Assembly: GCA_017457045.1 (NCBI GenBank)
Contig: JAFTIF010000003.1
Span: forward strand, 62,001 to 126,000
DNA length: 64,000 nt
Direction of reading: 5' to 3'
Origin: Bacilli bacterium
GTDB lineage: Bacteria > Bacillota_I > Bacilli_A > RFN20 > UBA1709
Shown here: positions 25,975 to 35,800 of the stretch, piece after piece
How positions within the stretch are numbered: the stretch's first letter is position 1
How the letters are laid out: each line of letters opens with the position of its first letter
Program-made: the position numbers and the translations under genes
Notes under the pieces: model-generated
The model's input: the letters and a program-made list of their open reading frames with translations, nothing else
Databases searched by the model: none
What the model was told of the DNA's origin: nothing

Positions 25975-26661
25975 ATGCAAGACTTAAGATTTCAAAGAAC
26001 TGAATTATTAATAAAAAAAGAAGGACTAGAAAAACTTCAAAATTCTAGAGTCCTTGTTTTTGGTTTGGGTGGAGTAGGTTCATATGTAGTCGAAGCTTTA
26101 GCAAGAGGTGGAGTAGGAACGATAGGTATTTGTGATATGGATAGTGTAAATATTACAAATATTAATCGTCAAATCATTGCTTTAACTTCTACGATTGGAA
26201 AAACAAAAGTTGAAGTAAGTAAAGAAAGAATGTTAGATATAAATCCTAATATTAATGTAATTGAATATCCTTTCTTGTTGGACAAAGATACAATAAATCA
26301 AATTGATTTTTCGAAATTTGATTTCATTGTTGATGCCATAGATATGGTTCCTAGTAAGATATTATTAATAAGAAAAGCTCATGAACTAAATATTAAAATA
26401 ATTTCTAGTATGGGAACTGCAAATAAACTAAATCCTCAAGATTTATGTGTGACTGATTTAGCTAAAACTCATACATGTCCTTTGGCTAAAAAATTAAGAT
26501 ACGAACTTAAAAAATATGATATAAAACATTGTAAAGTTGTTTATTCAACTGAGCTTCCAATTTCTAATGAATCTAATGTACTTGGAAGCGTATCATTTGT
26601 ACCTTCAACTGCTGGATTATTAATAGCAAGTGAAGTAATTAAGGAAATAATAAAAGAATAG
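25975..26661 (+). CDS. tcdA: tRNA t6A dehydratase (TcdA/CsdL)
   Basis: E1-like ThiF/MoeB-fold enzyme that cyclises N6-threonylcarbamoyladenosine at tRNA position 37. 228 residues with RFQRTELLI, nucleotide-binding GLGGVGSYVVEAL, DMDSVNITNINRQ, and SMGTANKLNP characteristic of TcdA rather than ThiF. Its C-terminal tail is shorter than E. coli TcdA. An extended -10 (TGATATAAT, 25943-25951) and GAGGATAT ribosome binding site precede the start. Confidence 0.9.
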   Translation: MQDLRFQRTELLIKKEGLEKLQNSRVLVFGLGGVGSYVVEALARGGVGTIGICDMDSVNITNINRQIIALTSTIGKTKVEVSKERMLDINPNINVIEYPFLLDKDTINQIDFSKFDFIVDAIDMVPSKILLIRKAHELNIKIISSMGTANKLNPQDLCVTDLAKTHTCPLAKKLRYELKKYDIKHCKVVYSTELPISNESNVLGSVSFVPSTAGLLIASEVIKEIIKE

Positions 26662-26681
26662 AAAATCTCTATTCTTTTTTT
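26654..26681. terminator. Terminator between tcdA and GH105 gene
   Basis: GAATAG/CTATTC (26656-26661, 26669-26674) followed by seven T residues; A-richness on the left is modest, so strongest for tcdA. Confidence 0.7.
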
Positions 26682-26684
26682 GTT

Positions 26685-27830
26685 TTATAATGTTTTTCTT
26701 ACTTCAGTATAAGCCATGATTAATGGACCTACACCTTTAGCATCATTTTTAACAATTGGTTCACTTAAATAGTAAGCAATTGTACCATCTCTACGTCTGT
26801 CTTTTTCAGGTCCTAATCCAGCAACTAAACAGATTCCTTCAAGGTTTAAATCACCATTTACTTCAGTTAAATAAGTGTTACAAATACCATCGAAAATATT
26901 TAAACCAATTTGTTTGTATTCTTCATTTAAAATGCCAAGTCTATTTCCTTTTAAGATTGCATAACAGATCATTGCTGAACCTGATGTTTCTAAATAGTTT
27001 CCTTCTACTTCAGGATGATCTACTACTTGATAGAACATATTTGATTCTTTGTCTTGATATTTTAAAATACCTTCAATTATTTCTTTTAATAATGAGGAAA
27101 CGATTTTATATTCTTCTGCGCATTTATCTTTAATAATTTCTGCGACATCTACTAATGAGACTGTAAACCAGCCGATAGCACGTAACCAGAAGTTTTTAGA
27201 TAATCCTGTTTCCTTATTAGCCCAGAAAGCTTCTTTAGATGCATCATATCCGTGATAATATAAACCTTTTTCTTCATCAAATAAATGAGCTCTAACTAAT
27301 TTATATTGATTGATAATATCTTGAATGTTTTTACAATTATTCATCTTAGTTTCATACAGTGCATAGAAAGGCATTGCCATGTATAATCCATCTAGCCATA
27401 CTTGGTTAGGGTAGATATCTTTATGCCAGAAGTTACCTTGATATGTACGAGGTTGAGTTAAGATTTGTCCATATGTTTTAGCAATTGCTTTTAAATATTT
27501 TTCTTTTTTAGTTTTTTCATATAGTTCAAATAATACTCTTGATTCATTGATGTCATCTAATCTAAAGTGTTCGATTTGATAACCTAATATTTCTCCATCT
27601 TCATCAATATAATAGTCAATGAAGTTATCAACAAAATCAAAGTATTCTTGTTTTTTAGTTTCGTTATATAAACTTAGTAAAGAAGTCATCATACAGCCAT
27701 CGATATAGTTCCAATGAGCTTTCTTTCCTTGACGGATATTTTCAATATTCCATATAGGTCTATCAGGAGTTGATTCTCTCATAAGTTTGCTAATATAGTT
27801 GTCGATTAATGCATAGTTTTTATTGTTCAT
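26685..27830 (-). CDS. GH105 unsaturated rhamnogalacturonyl hydrolase
   Basis: 381 residues forming an alpha6/alpha6 barrel; cleaves the delta-4,5-unsaturated galacturonyl end of oligosaccharides released by pectate/rhamnogalacturonan lyases. Diagnostic motifs: QVWLDGLYMAMPF with the putative catalytic D147, GLYYHGYDASK, SKNFWLRAIGWF and ETSGSAM near 305. No signal peptide, so cytosolic; a transporter must deliver the oligosaccharide. Start ATG has AAAGAGGACGAG upstream. A related YteR/YesR pair is split between rhamnogalacturonan and other uronides; exact substrate unknown. Confidence 0.9.
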   Translation of the reverse strand: MNNKNYALIDNYISKLMRESTPDRPIWNIENIRQGKKAHWNYIDGCMMTSLLSLYNETKKQEYFDFVDNFIDYYIDEDGEILGYQIEHFRLDDINESRVLFELYEKTKKEKYLKAIAKTYGQILTQPRTYQGNFWHKDIYPNQVWLDGLYMAMPFYALYETKMNNCKNIQDIINQYKLVRAHLFDEEKGLYYHGYDASKEAFWANKETGLSKNFWLRAIGWFTVSLVDVAEIIKDKCAEEYKIVSSLLKEIIEGILKYQDKESNMFYQVVDHPEVEGNYLETSGSAMICYAILKGNRLGILNEEYKQIGLNIFDGICNTYLTEVNGDLNLEGICLVAGLGPEKDRRRDGTIAYYLSEPIVKNDAKGVGPLIMAYTEVRKTL

Positions 27831-27903
27831 ATTATCTCGTCCTCTTTTCTAGAATTATCTTATCATAATTAAAATAATTTAACAATAAATGGTACATATA
27901 ACT

Positions 27904-27931
27904 TTGATTATTTAAAAAGTTATGGTATAAT
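27904..27931 (+). promoter_or_regulatory. Promoter of TPR gene
   Basis: TTGATT (27904-27909), 16-base spacer and extended -10 TGGTATAAT with TATAAT at 27926-27931. Confidence 0.65.
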
Positions 27932-27960
27932 AATGAAAATTACTAAGGAGTATGATTTTT

Positions 27961-28989
27961 ATGGACAAAAATAAAATTATTGAAGAAGTTAAAAGTCAAA
28001 TGACAGGTGATAGATTAAAAGATTATCACTTTTTGAAAGACAAATTAGATGAATTAGCAAAGAATCCTGAAACAATTGACATTGCTAGAGAATTATCACC
28101 ATTATTAATGGAAGTTGTAAGACCTGATGAAGTGGAAGCAATGAAAGAAAAAATGTCTAAGGAAATTAAGAATCGTGAAGCATTATTTGTTAAAGCAGAA
28201 AATCTATATAAAGATGACAAATTAGAAACTGCTAAAGTTGTTTTAGATAAGATTCTTTTACAAGTAAAAGGATACTTTGAAGATGATGAAGTATATCATT
28301 ATGTAAACATTGAAGAAGCATTTGCTTTCCAAATTTATACAAACTTAATTTATAAAGGTGAAAAAATTATTCGTTTAACACCAGATCATATGTATAAATA
28401 CAACTATTTACATGGTGTTGTATGTACTAAATTAGGTTTATTAGATGAAGCAAGAGCATCTTATGAAAAAGCATTAAGATGGTTCCCAAATTCTTTCTCA
28501 GTTCAATTAGAATTAGCAAATATTGCTATGGCTAAAAAAGAATTAGATAAGGTTGCTCCTATTATTGCTGAAGCACAAAAATATTGTTTTGTTCCTTCAG
28601 AATTAGCAAGATGTTTTAGAGCTATTGGTTACTATGCTTTCTTAATTGAAGACTTTAGATTGGCATTAGCTGGTTATTTATCAAGTACAATCTTCGATCA
28701 AAAAACAGATATTAAGAAAGAATTAGTATTAGCTTGCCAAAAATTAGGTTATGATTCATTCAAACCATTAACACCGGCTGAATCAAAAGTTGAAGTTGAA
28801 AAAGTAGGAATGGTATTTGGTGGTAATATCGAAATTGTTAAAATGGCAGTAGCTTTAAGTAGAGAATTCGCAACTAGAACAAACTATCAAACAGCTATCT
28901 ATTTCATGCAAATTGCTTACAATTTAACACATGATGAAGGTTTGAAGAAACGTTTAGATAGTTTAATTGAAATGTCAAAAGCTAACTAA
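27961..28989 (+). CDS. Tetratricopeptide-repeat protein
   Basis: 342 residues, soluble, almost all helical with TPR-like repeats, best at about 145-180 (VVCTKLGLLDEARASYEKAL, followed by WFPNSFSVQLELANIAMA) and again at about 205-235. Such proteins are scaffolds; no enzymatic domain is seen. Start ATG 27961 chosen because AAGGAG lies 11 bases upstream; an ATG at 27952 is too close to it. Monocistronic with own promoter and terminator. Confidence 0.75.
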   Translation: MDKNKIIEEVKSQMTGDRLKDYHFLKDKLDELAKNPETIDIARELSPLLMEVVRPDEVEAMKEKMSKEIKNREALFVKAENLYKDDKLETAKVVLDKILLQVKGYFEDDEVYHYVNIEEAFAFQIYTNLIYKGEKIIRLTPDHMYKYNYLHGVVCTKLGLLDEARASYEKALRWFPNSFSVQLELANIAMAKKELDKVAPIIAEAQKYCFVPSELARCFRAIGYYAFLIEDFRLALAGYLSSTIFDQKTDIKKELVLACQKLGYDSFKPLTPAESKVEVEKVGMVFGGNIEIVKMAVALSREFATRTNYQTAIYFMQIAYNLTHDEGLKKRLDSLIEMSKAN

Positions 28990-28995
28990 AATGAT

Positions 28996-29028
28996 AAACT
29001 GTTAAGAAAAAAATCTTAACAGTTTTTT
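28996..29028 (+). terminator. Terminator after TPR gene
   Basis: AAACTGTTAAGA/TCTTAACAGTTT stem with an A-rich loop and six T residues. Confidence 0.85.
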
Positions 29029-29332
29029 ATTTATAAAAAACAGAAAAAGCATGGAAATAATAGCATCTTTTTGATTTTTTTTAAAAAAAGAATAAAAACA
29101 AATTTTATAAAAATATGAGATAAAGTTAATCATTGCTTGACAAAATATGACAATAAATGTACTATTAAATATATAAATATTTAAACACTTTTTAATTATC
29201 AAAAAAAATGAATCGACTTTAATTTTTTTGAATATAATTTAATGATTGAAGAGGTTTAATAATATGATGTTGATCATACGTAAACAAGTGCGCGTATGAT
29301 TTTTGTGCTATTACGGATTGGGGTGAAAACAT
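29029..29332 (+). promoter_or_regulatory. Leader of the TasA/SipW locus with terminator-like hairpin
   Basis: This 300-base gap has no gene I can support; the first 200 bases are plain AT-rich sequence. A TATAAT at 29233-29238 could start transcription near 29245. At 29272-29300 GATCATACG and CGTATGAT form a stem with a 12-base loop followed by TTTTT, a terminator-like hairpin about 30 bases before the ribosome binding site GGGGTG. This could be an attenuator or end a short RNA. No -35 consensus is convincing. Confidence 0.5.
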
Positions 29333-30133
29333 ATGAAAGCTAAACGAAAATATAGTTTATCAACGCTTGCAAGAATTTTGTTTGCTTTAGTTATGGTTCT
29401 TGGAATTGCTGTTGGAAATGTTTATGCAAAATATGTTACAGAAGAACAATCTGATCCTGAAGATGCAAGAGTTGCAGCTTGGGGCATAGAAATAAATGTT
29501 ACAGATAATAATTTGTTTGGAAAACGTTATGTATATGAAGGTCCAGGAAGTGCTGTTACTCCTAATGTAGATGATGATAGAGCAGAAGTTATTGTTGCTA
29601 ATGACTCAAGTTCATATCTAGTTGCACCTGGAGCAAAAGGAAGCATGAGTTTTACTGTTACTGGTAATGCTGAAGTTGCTAGTAAGTTATCGTTTGATGT
29701 TTCAAGTGCTAAAGATATTTTATTAAGTGGAACTTTAACAGATGCTTCATCAAATGTCAGAAAAATATCTTATGCTCCGCTTATTTGGACAATAAAAAAA
29801 GACACTGTTACTTTAAGAACTGGTTCATTGACTTATTGTTTAGGCGGATTAGAAGAAGCAACATTTGATCCAAATGATCCAATAAATTCAACATTTGAAA
29901 TTTCTTGGCGTTGGCCATATGAAGAAGAAGTAAGTGATACAAGAATGAGTGAAGGAAGAACTTATATCGATTATGACCAAGCAGATACATTATTAAGTTT
30001 GTTAACATACGATGATAAAAATGGAACTAATAGAGCTTCAACTTATGTAGATGGATATACATTTGCTAAAGATTCTAGCAACGTATTAACATCAAACTTA
30101 GTATTTAAGATTATCGTAGAACAGGTTGATTAG
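29333..30133 (+). CDS. TasA-like secreted protein 1
   Basis: 266 residues. SipW-type signal: basic start, hydrophobic segment, ending VGNVYAKYVTE, predicted cleavage after YA. The mature part begins with ARVAAWGIEINV and NLFGKRY, then VAPGAKGSMSFTVTGNAEV and WRWPYEEE, ending IIVEQVD; each block recurs in the protein at 39961. TasA/camelysin proteins polymerise into extracellular fibres in Bacillus matrix. Overall similarity to TasA is in signal type, APG/PGD block and beta-rich composition, not length of identity. First gene of the locus. Confidence 0.7.
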   Translation: MKAKRKYSLSTLARILFALVMVLGIAVGNVYAKYVTEEQSDPEDARVAAWGIEINVTDNNLFGKRYVYEGPGSAVTPNVDDDRAEVIVANDSSSYLVAPGAKGSMSFTVTGNAEVASKLSFDVSSAKDILLSGTLTDASSNVRKISYAPLIWTIKKDTVTLRTGSLTYCLGGLEEATFDPNDPINSTFEISWRWPYEEEVSDTRMSEGRTYIDYDQADTLLSLLTYDDKNGTNRASTYVDGYTFAKDSSNVLTSNLVFKIIVEQVD

Positions 30134-30134
30134 T

Positions 30135-30656
30135 ATGGTTAAGAAAATGAAGAGAGTATTTAACATTGTTATTTCTTCACTTCTAACATTATTGCTCCTA
30201 TGTGCCGGATATTTAACTTTTGATAAATTTGTTATGGGTAATAAAGTTCCTAAAATATTTGGATATGGATTTGTTGTGTTATCACTTGATGCACATTCAA
30301 TGACAGGAACAATAAATGCCGGTGACTTAGTTGTTATCAAAGAATGTGATGTATATGAAGAAGGAGATATCATCACATACTTAGAAGATACAGGAAACAA
30401 TACTGTAATGATAGTTACTCATAGAATTGTTAAAGTTAAGAAGAATTCTGATGGAAGTCTTACTTACATAACTCTAGGAGATGCAAATAACAACGTTTAT
30501 GATACAAACCCTAAAATTGAGATTTATGGGAAAGTAATTGATATTCATCCTCAAGTTGGAATCTTTATTAAATGGTTTCAAGTTGAAGGCTACTTATATT
30601 TTTTAGGATTTCTAATTCTAATTGCTACAGGTTTTATAGTTTTTAGAAAGAAATAG
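30135..30656 (+). CDS. sipW: SipW-type signal peptidase I, copy 1
   Basis: 173 residues. N-terminal membrane helix (about 8-26), catalytic serine in DAHSMTGTI, GDLVVI, histidine in VTHRIVKV (Ser-His ER/archaeal-type dyad rather than bacterial Ser-Lys), GDANN, and a C-terminal helix followed by FRKK. SipW processes TasA and TapA in Bacillus. The residues before the serine (LDAHSM) differ from the usual TGSM, but serine and histidine are present. ATG 30135 follows the tasA-like stop by one base; TTG upstream is less likely. Confidence 0.85.
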   Translation: MVKKMKRVFNIVISSLLTLLLLCAGYLTFDKFVMGNKVPKIFGYGFVVLSLDAHSMTGTINAGDLVVIKECDVYEEGDIITYLEDTGNNTVMIVTHRIVKVKKNSDGSLTYITLGDANNNVYDTNPKIEIYGKVIDIHPQVGIFIKWFQVEGYLYFLGFLILIATGFIVFRKK

Positions 30657-30669
30657 GAAGGAAAGCATT

Positions 30670-31482
30670 ATGAAAAAGTTTTTTAAGAAGAAAGGAAATA
30701 GATTTGATCCAAAGTTTATTTATTTAGCTTTGGTTTTTGTGCTTGCTATTGCTTTATCTTCAAGTGCAACTTTCTCATATGCAAAATTTAAAATTCAAAA
30801 GATTGTTGATAGACCTGCGAATATCGCTCTTCCTGTTGTTGATTTTGAAAAAATCGAATTAATAAGAAATAGAGATAAAGCAGAAGAGTTTGTTTATTCA
30901 GTCGAAGAAGATAATATCGTTTTAACTGATATTGAGGCATTAGACGTTATTGAATACACATTTTCAATTAACAACTTTATTGAAGAAAGAGGAAAGAGTC
31001 AGCTTAATGAAGTGCTTATGGAAGTAGAGTTATATTTCAAAGTTTTCTTAAAACGTTTTGCTACTACTCAAACTCAAGCTGAACAAGAAGAAGGAATTTC
31101 TTATTTTGTTATTCAAACTGATTATGAAGTTGAAAGTACACCTGATGCTACAAACATGAAAGGAGCATCAATTGACTTTTTAAGAAGAAATGCAAGTAAT
31201 AGATACGTTACTGTTAATAAACTTAATACTGTTAATAATAGACATGATGCTGATGCATTAAACGCTTATAATGAAGCATCTGAAGTTGGTGTATATGTTG
31301 ATTATGAAACAAGAACGCACTATTATAGATTTTTCTTTATACCAGGTCAAAGTGAAACTAGAAATACATTTAGATTAAATATCGTATTACCTCAACAAGT
31401 AGTTGATGCTTCAACAACTATCGCAGGTAGACTTTATATAGAAATGGGATATAAAGCTGAACAAAGACAACTCAAGAATTAA
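30670..31482 (+). CDS. Secreted protein with SipW-type signal
   Basis: 270 residues. Basic N-terminus, hydrophobic helix (about 17-33) and end SATFSYAKFKIQ, the same YAK[FY] signal-end seen in its neighbours. The mature part is charged and beta-rich (IEYTFSINNFI, MEVELYFKVFLKRF, RLYIEMGYKAEQ), with no cysteine and no anchor. No family recognised. GAAGGAAAG ribosome binding site; 13 bases after SipW copy 1. Probably a minor matrix or fibre-associated component. Confidence 0.6.
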   Translation: MKKFFKKKGNRFDPKFIYLALVFVLAIALSSSATFSYAKFKIQKIVDRPANIALPVVDFEKIELIRNRDKAEEFVYSVEEDNIVLTDIEALDVIEYTFSINNFIEERGKSQLNEVLMEVELYFKVFLKRFATTQTQAEQEEGISYFVIQTDYEVESTPDATNMKGASIDFLRRNASNRYVTVNKLNTVNNRHDADALNAYNEASEVGVYVDYETRTHYYRFFFIPGQSETRNTFRLNIVLPQQVVDASTTIAGRLYIEMGYKAEQRQLKN

Positions 31483-31497
31483 TGAAAGGAGAAAGCT

Positions 31498-32793
31498 ATG
31501 AATACTAAAGCAAAAAGAGTATTGTTTATATTATTCACACTAGTATGTATGGTACTAGTTGGTTTTGCTGTAGATTCATATGCTAAATATATCTTCAGTT
31601 CATCAGAAATAATCGAAGGTCATTATACTGACTTCCGTTTAACTCATGATGGAGCTAATAAGAGTGTTATTTTAGAGGAAGTAAGTGACACTAAATATAC
31701 ACATGAAGGCTTTGTAACTATCAATCTTCAAAATTGTGATAGCAAGGGGGATCCTTCCCAAAGAGATATTTTATTTAATTTCGTGGCTGTTTCTTTAGAA
31801 CAAATTGCAGCAGAAAAAGTAGTGGACTCGTGGGGTGAAGTTACTCCATTATTGAAAGATACACGAAATAATGGCTATTTCTCTGACTATTATGATTTAA
31901 CAGTTGTTGATGCTTCTGGTACAGCATTAGGAACTGCTGATACAAATGGTAAACCGCAAAAGGGATCAAACTTATATACTCAAAATTTCTTAAAGGCGGA
32001 ACCTAATAATCCTAACGCTCCAGCAAAATCAACAAGTGTTATGATTAAAATTCAAAGAAGAAAGATAAAAAGATCATCTGATACTAAAGATGAAGCAAGT
32101 CTTACAATTTCAGATTATGTTCCAGATTTATCAACTAACTCAGTTGAAAGTTTAGACTTAATATTAAAAACATTTGTTCCTTATATTGATTTAAGAGTTC
32201 TTCAATTAAACTTAACTTCAAGTTTGATTTACGTTAGTACATTTGAAGAAACATTCTCAAATACTGATAAGTTAGTCATAAATACTAAAACTTCAATTAA
32301 CTATTCAGTAAAAGTTACTGAAGATACTAAAGATCCAAATGATGGTGATGAACAAGAAACGAACACATATTCATCATCTCTTCCAGTTAAATTAGTATTT
32401 AACTTTGATTCAACTGAATTATTATTCGACTATGAAAAATTTAGATTATCAGTTGAAGGTAACTATCAAGATTTAAGTGAACTAGTTAATGATGGTAGCA
32501 ATGGAAAACCTGTTGTTACTAAAGAAAGTGTCTTAAATAGTTACAAAATTGGATATTATTATGAAAACAATCTAACAGGAACTGATACATTAACATTGTT
32601 TGTTCCTGCAGCGAGTGATATAGATTTAGAATTCTATGTAAGAAAAAATAGTGGTTGCGATATTAGTTTATCAGCAGCGACATTTAAATTATCAAGCAAA
32701 TTAAATGATGGAACAACTGATACTTATAACTATTTAAGTGAAGTATCAGGAATTACATCGACAGAAACACCTAGACTTATTTATAGCAACTAA
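31498..32793 (+). CDS. Secreted beta-rich protein with SipW-type signal
   Basis: 431 residues. Signal ends VDSYAKYIFSSSE. The remaining sequence alternates hydrophobic strands and polar Asp/Thr/Ser loops throughout, without membrane helix or sorting motif. I do not recognise a family. GAAAGGAG ribosome binding site, 15 bases after the previous stop; GGAGGTAAG for the giant gene follows it by ten bases. The position between TasA-like and giant protein suggests a role in assembling them. Confidence 0.6.
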   Translation: MNTKAKRVLFILFTLVCMVLVGFAVDSYAKYIFSSSEIIEGHYTDFRLTHDGANKSVILEEVSDTKYTHEGFVTINLQNCDSKGDPSQRDILFNFVAVSLEQIAAEKVVDSWGEVTPLLKDTRNNGYFSDYYDLTVVDASGTALGTADTNGKPQKGSNLYTQNFLKAEPNNPNAPAKSTSVMIKIQRRKIKRSSDTKDEASLTISDYVPDLSTNSVESLDLILKTFVPYIDLRVLQLNLTSSLIYVSTFEETFSNTDKLVINTKTSINYSVKVTEDTKDPNDGDEQETNTYSSSLPVKLVFNFDSTELLFDYEKFRLSVEGNYQDLSELVNDGSNGKPVVTKESVLNSYKIGYYYENNLTGTDTLTLFVPAASDIDLEFYVRKNSGCDISLSAATFKLSSKLNDGTTDTYNYLSEVSGITSTETPRLIYSN

Positions 32794-32810
32794 AGAAAGG
32801 AGGTAAGGTT

Positions 32811-35800
32811 ATGAAATTTAAAGGCATTAAATCATTAATACCTTGTGCAGCACTATTAACTGGTAGTGTTCTTTTCGCAGCGCTTTCTTTAAATAACCTT
32901 ACTGAATCTAATGCTGCTTCAATTACAGTTGCAGGTGATAACGAAGTTACAGTTTATGTAAGTGGTGAAGGAGTTACTTACAATGAAACTACTAAAAAAT
33001 ATGAAGCTCCTACTGGTACAAGTGTAACTATTTCAGTTATTAATGAAGGTAGAATTTATACAGGTATGACAATTGGAGAAGATTCATATGATGAACCTGT
33101 TGTTACTACAACAATAACTGGTGATTTACAATTAACTATTGAAACAACTTATTCTACTTCAGATGATATTGGTAAATGCTTCGGTAGAGCATGGGTTTTA
33201 GACGAAGCTGCTGATGTTATTAAATTAGCTAATCTATTAAATGAAATTGATTTTGATTATACTTATTTCCCAAATAATGATAGTGAAAATCCAACATCTT
33301 TATTAGATATTCAATATGGCTATTATGTTGTCGAAAATAGTATCTTCTTAGACGAAGAAGATTTTGAGGGAATCGGTGCATATGTTAATGCTTTCCATGG
33401 ATGTATTGATTTTCTTAATAACTATATTTCTGTAAATACTTCTAACTCAGGAAAAATTACAAATACATATGGTGGTTTCTTTGGTAGAGTATCAAATGGT
33501 ACTCTTACTGTTGGAAGTGGAAAAGAAGCAAAAGATGTTAAACAAGAATGTATTTTAAGAAATGTTAATTTAAAGGGTAATATTTCTTATGTAGATACAA
33601 CAGCTACATCTACAGTGTCTGAATTTTCAATTGGTGGAGTTGCTGGATTAATTAGTGGAGATGTCGTTTTAGATAATGTTGATTCATCTGTATCAATAAA
33701 CGTACAGTCTCAATCTTCATCAGTTAATGCTGGTGTATTATTTGGACAATTAGGCCAAAGGATCGATGCATGGAGTAATGTTAAAGCAACTGGTGGATAT
33801 ACATCTGTCAAAGCTATTACATATGGAGAAAATAAGAATTCTTATGTAGGATCATTAGCAGGAAGATTAAATGGCTCTTCTGTATACTCTTATAGAAATG
33901 AAATCCATAATGGTGTATATATCGCTAACTCATTAAATGGAAGCTCTGGTCATAGTGTTGCTTCTGCAACAATTGGTTATGTTAGTGCAAGTGCTAACAC
34001 TGTTTTACAAGGTGTTGTATTTGAAGATTATGAAAATATTGAAATTTCAACAATGATTGAAAATATTTCAGGTGCTACTACAAGTAAATCAATTGGTACA
34101 TTTGGTTATGGTTACATTGATGGAACATATACTGTCAATATTTATCCAATTGAATTTATTCAAAGTAATGGAAGTGCATATACTTCATCAATTCGTTCAT
34201 CTACACAATCTAGATTATCAAGAGGTAATGCATATGCAGGTGGACTACTAGGTTATTTAGATAATAGTAAAGTTTACTTCCATTGTAATAATGATGCGGA
34301 AGAAAACATTACTTTCTTTAAAACAAATGTTTATTTAGATGCTGAAGTTACAGGTCAAGGTGGCGCATATGCAGGTGGATTATTTGCATATCAACCTCCA
34401 ATAGTTAATAACATAGCTCAAAAGAACTACACATTAAATGAAGCAGAAACTACTTTTGAAGTTTACGCTACTCAAGCATCTTCATGTACTGCTTCATCTA
34501 CAGATATGTATGCAGGATTCTATTCAGCAACATTAAATATCTCAGATGAAACTTTATATTTACATAATTTAGCATTTACTGTTAATAATGGTACATTAAT
34601 TGCTCAAAGAAATGTAGGTTCTACTGCAACTGGTAATATTTATGCAGGTGGATTAATTGGTGCGGTAAATTGTAGAGGAGATGATTCTAGCAATTATGCT
34701 GATCAATTAGTAAATATTGATGTTAATTTAAATAATACAAAAGTTGAAGGTCTAGGTTTATCATTCCAATCACCTGTCGCAAATCAATGGGTTAATAACG
34801 TTGGTGTTGGAGGTATGTTTGGTTATATTGAAGATTGTGGCTTATTAAATACTTTTGACTCAACTAATTTAGTTGGATCAGGAACTAGTGTTATAGGTGG
34901 AAAAGACCTTCACGTAAAAATAAAAGTACAAGATAACAACTCTGAATATGCTATTAGAGGTATTCAAAATGCTCAACCTGGTTCGACAGACCACCAAAAT
35001 GAAGGTAATGTTGGTGGACTTGTTGGAATGTTAAGAAGAGGATATCTAGATAATATTTCAGTTACAGGTACTAATGATTCAATAGTTAGACCAATCATTA
35101 CTTTTAACTCAACTAACTCTCCAAATACTGCAGCAGTAGGTGGAGTAATTGGTGAAAATGCTAAAGGTGGAAACTGTATGGTTTCCAATGTTGAAGTAGA
35201 TAATGTCCACGTTATTGGTAAAGCTTATACTAATGCAAATGATGGTGACGAAAAATATGACGTTTATGCTGGTGGCGTTTTTGGCGTTTTAGCAAAAGAA
35301 GGAACAGGTAGAATATCTTGTATTGTTGGTGCTAAGGTAACTAACTGTAAAATTGAGTGCATTGGTGAAGAAAAGATGATGACTTACGCTGGTGGCTTAA
35401 CTGGTGGTGCTTGGTGGCAAGGCTATACAGGTATTTATAACGTTGAAGTATATGAAAATGAAATTTTGTCAAATTCTATTTCTACAAAAGCTCATTCAGG
35501 AGGGATAAGTGGACTTATTCAGGCAAATGATGGAACTTATTTCTATATCGATAATGCATATATTATTAATAACTATATTTCTGCAGTTTCTGCTGAAGGC
35601 TCAGCATATTCAGCAGGTATTTCATCTAGAAAAAGAGCAATGCTTGGTACTATAAGTAATGTTTACATTAATAGTACAATTACAGGAAGTGGATATTTAA
35701 ATACTAGTGGTACTTCTCCTGTAGAGCAATTCTATAGTTCATTTACTTGTTATGCGACAAATGTTTATGGATATGTAACTGATGCAGTAAATAATAAGTA

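Noticed and set aside
26756..27133. An open frame antisense to GH105
   Set aside because: Composition is Leu/Gln/Phe-rich and it lies wholly within a conserved enzyme gene.
29029..29332. A c-di-GMP or other known riboswitch before the fibre locus
   Set aside because: None of the conserved core motifs I know are present; only a simple hairpin with T-run.
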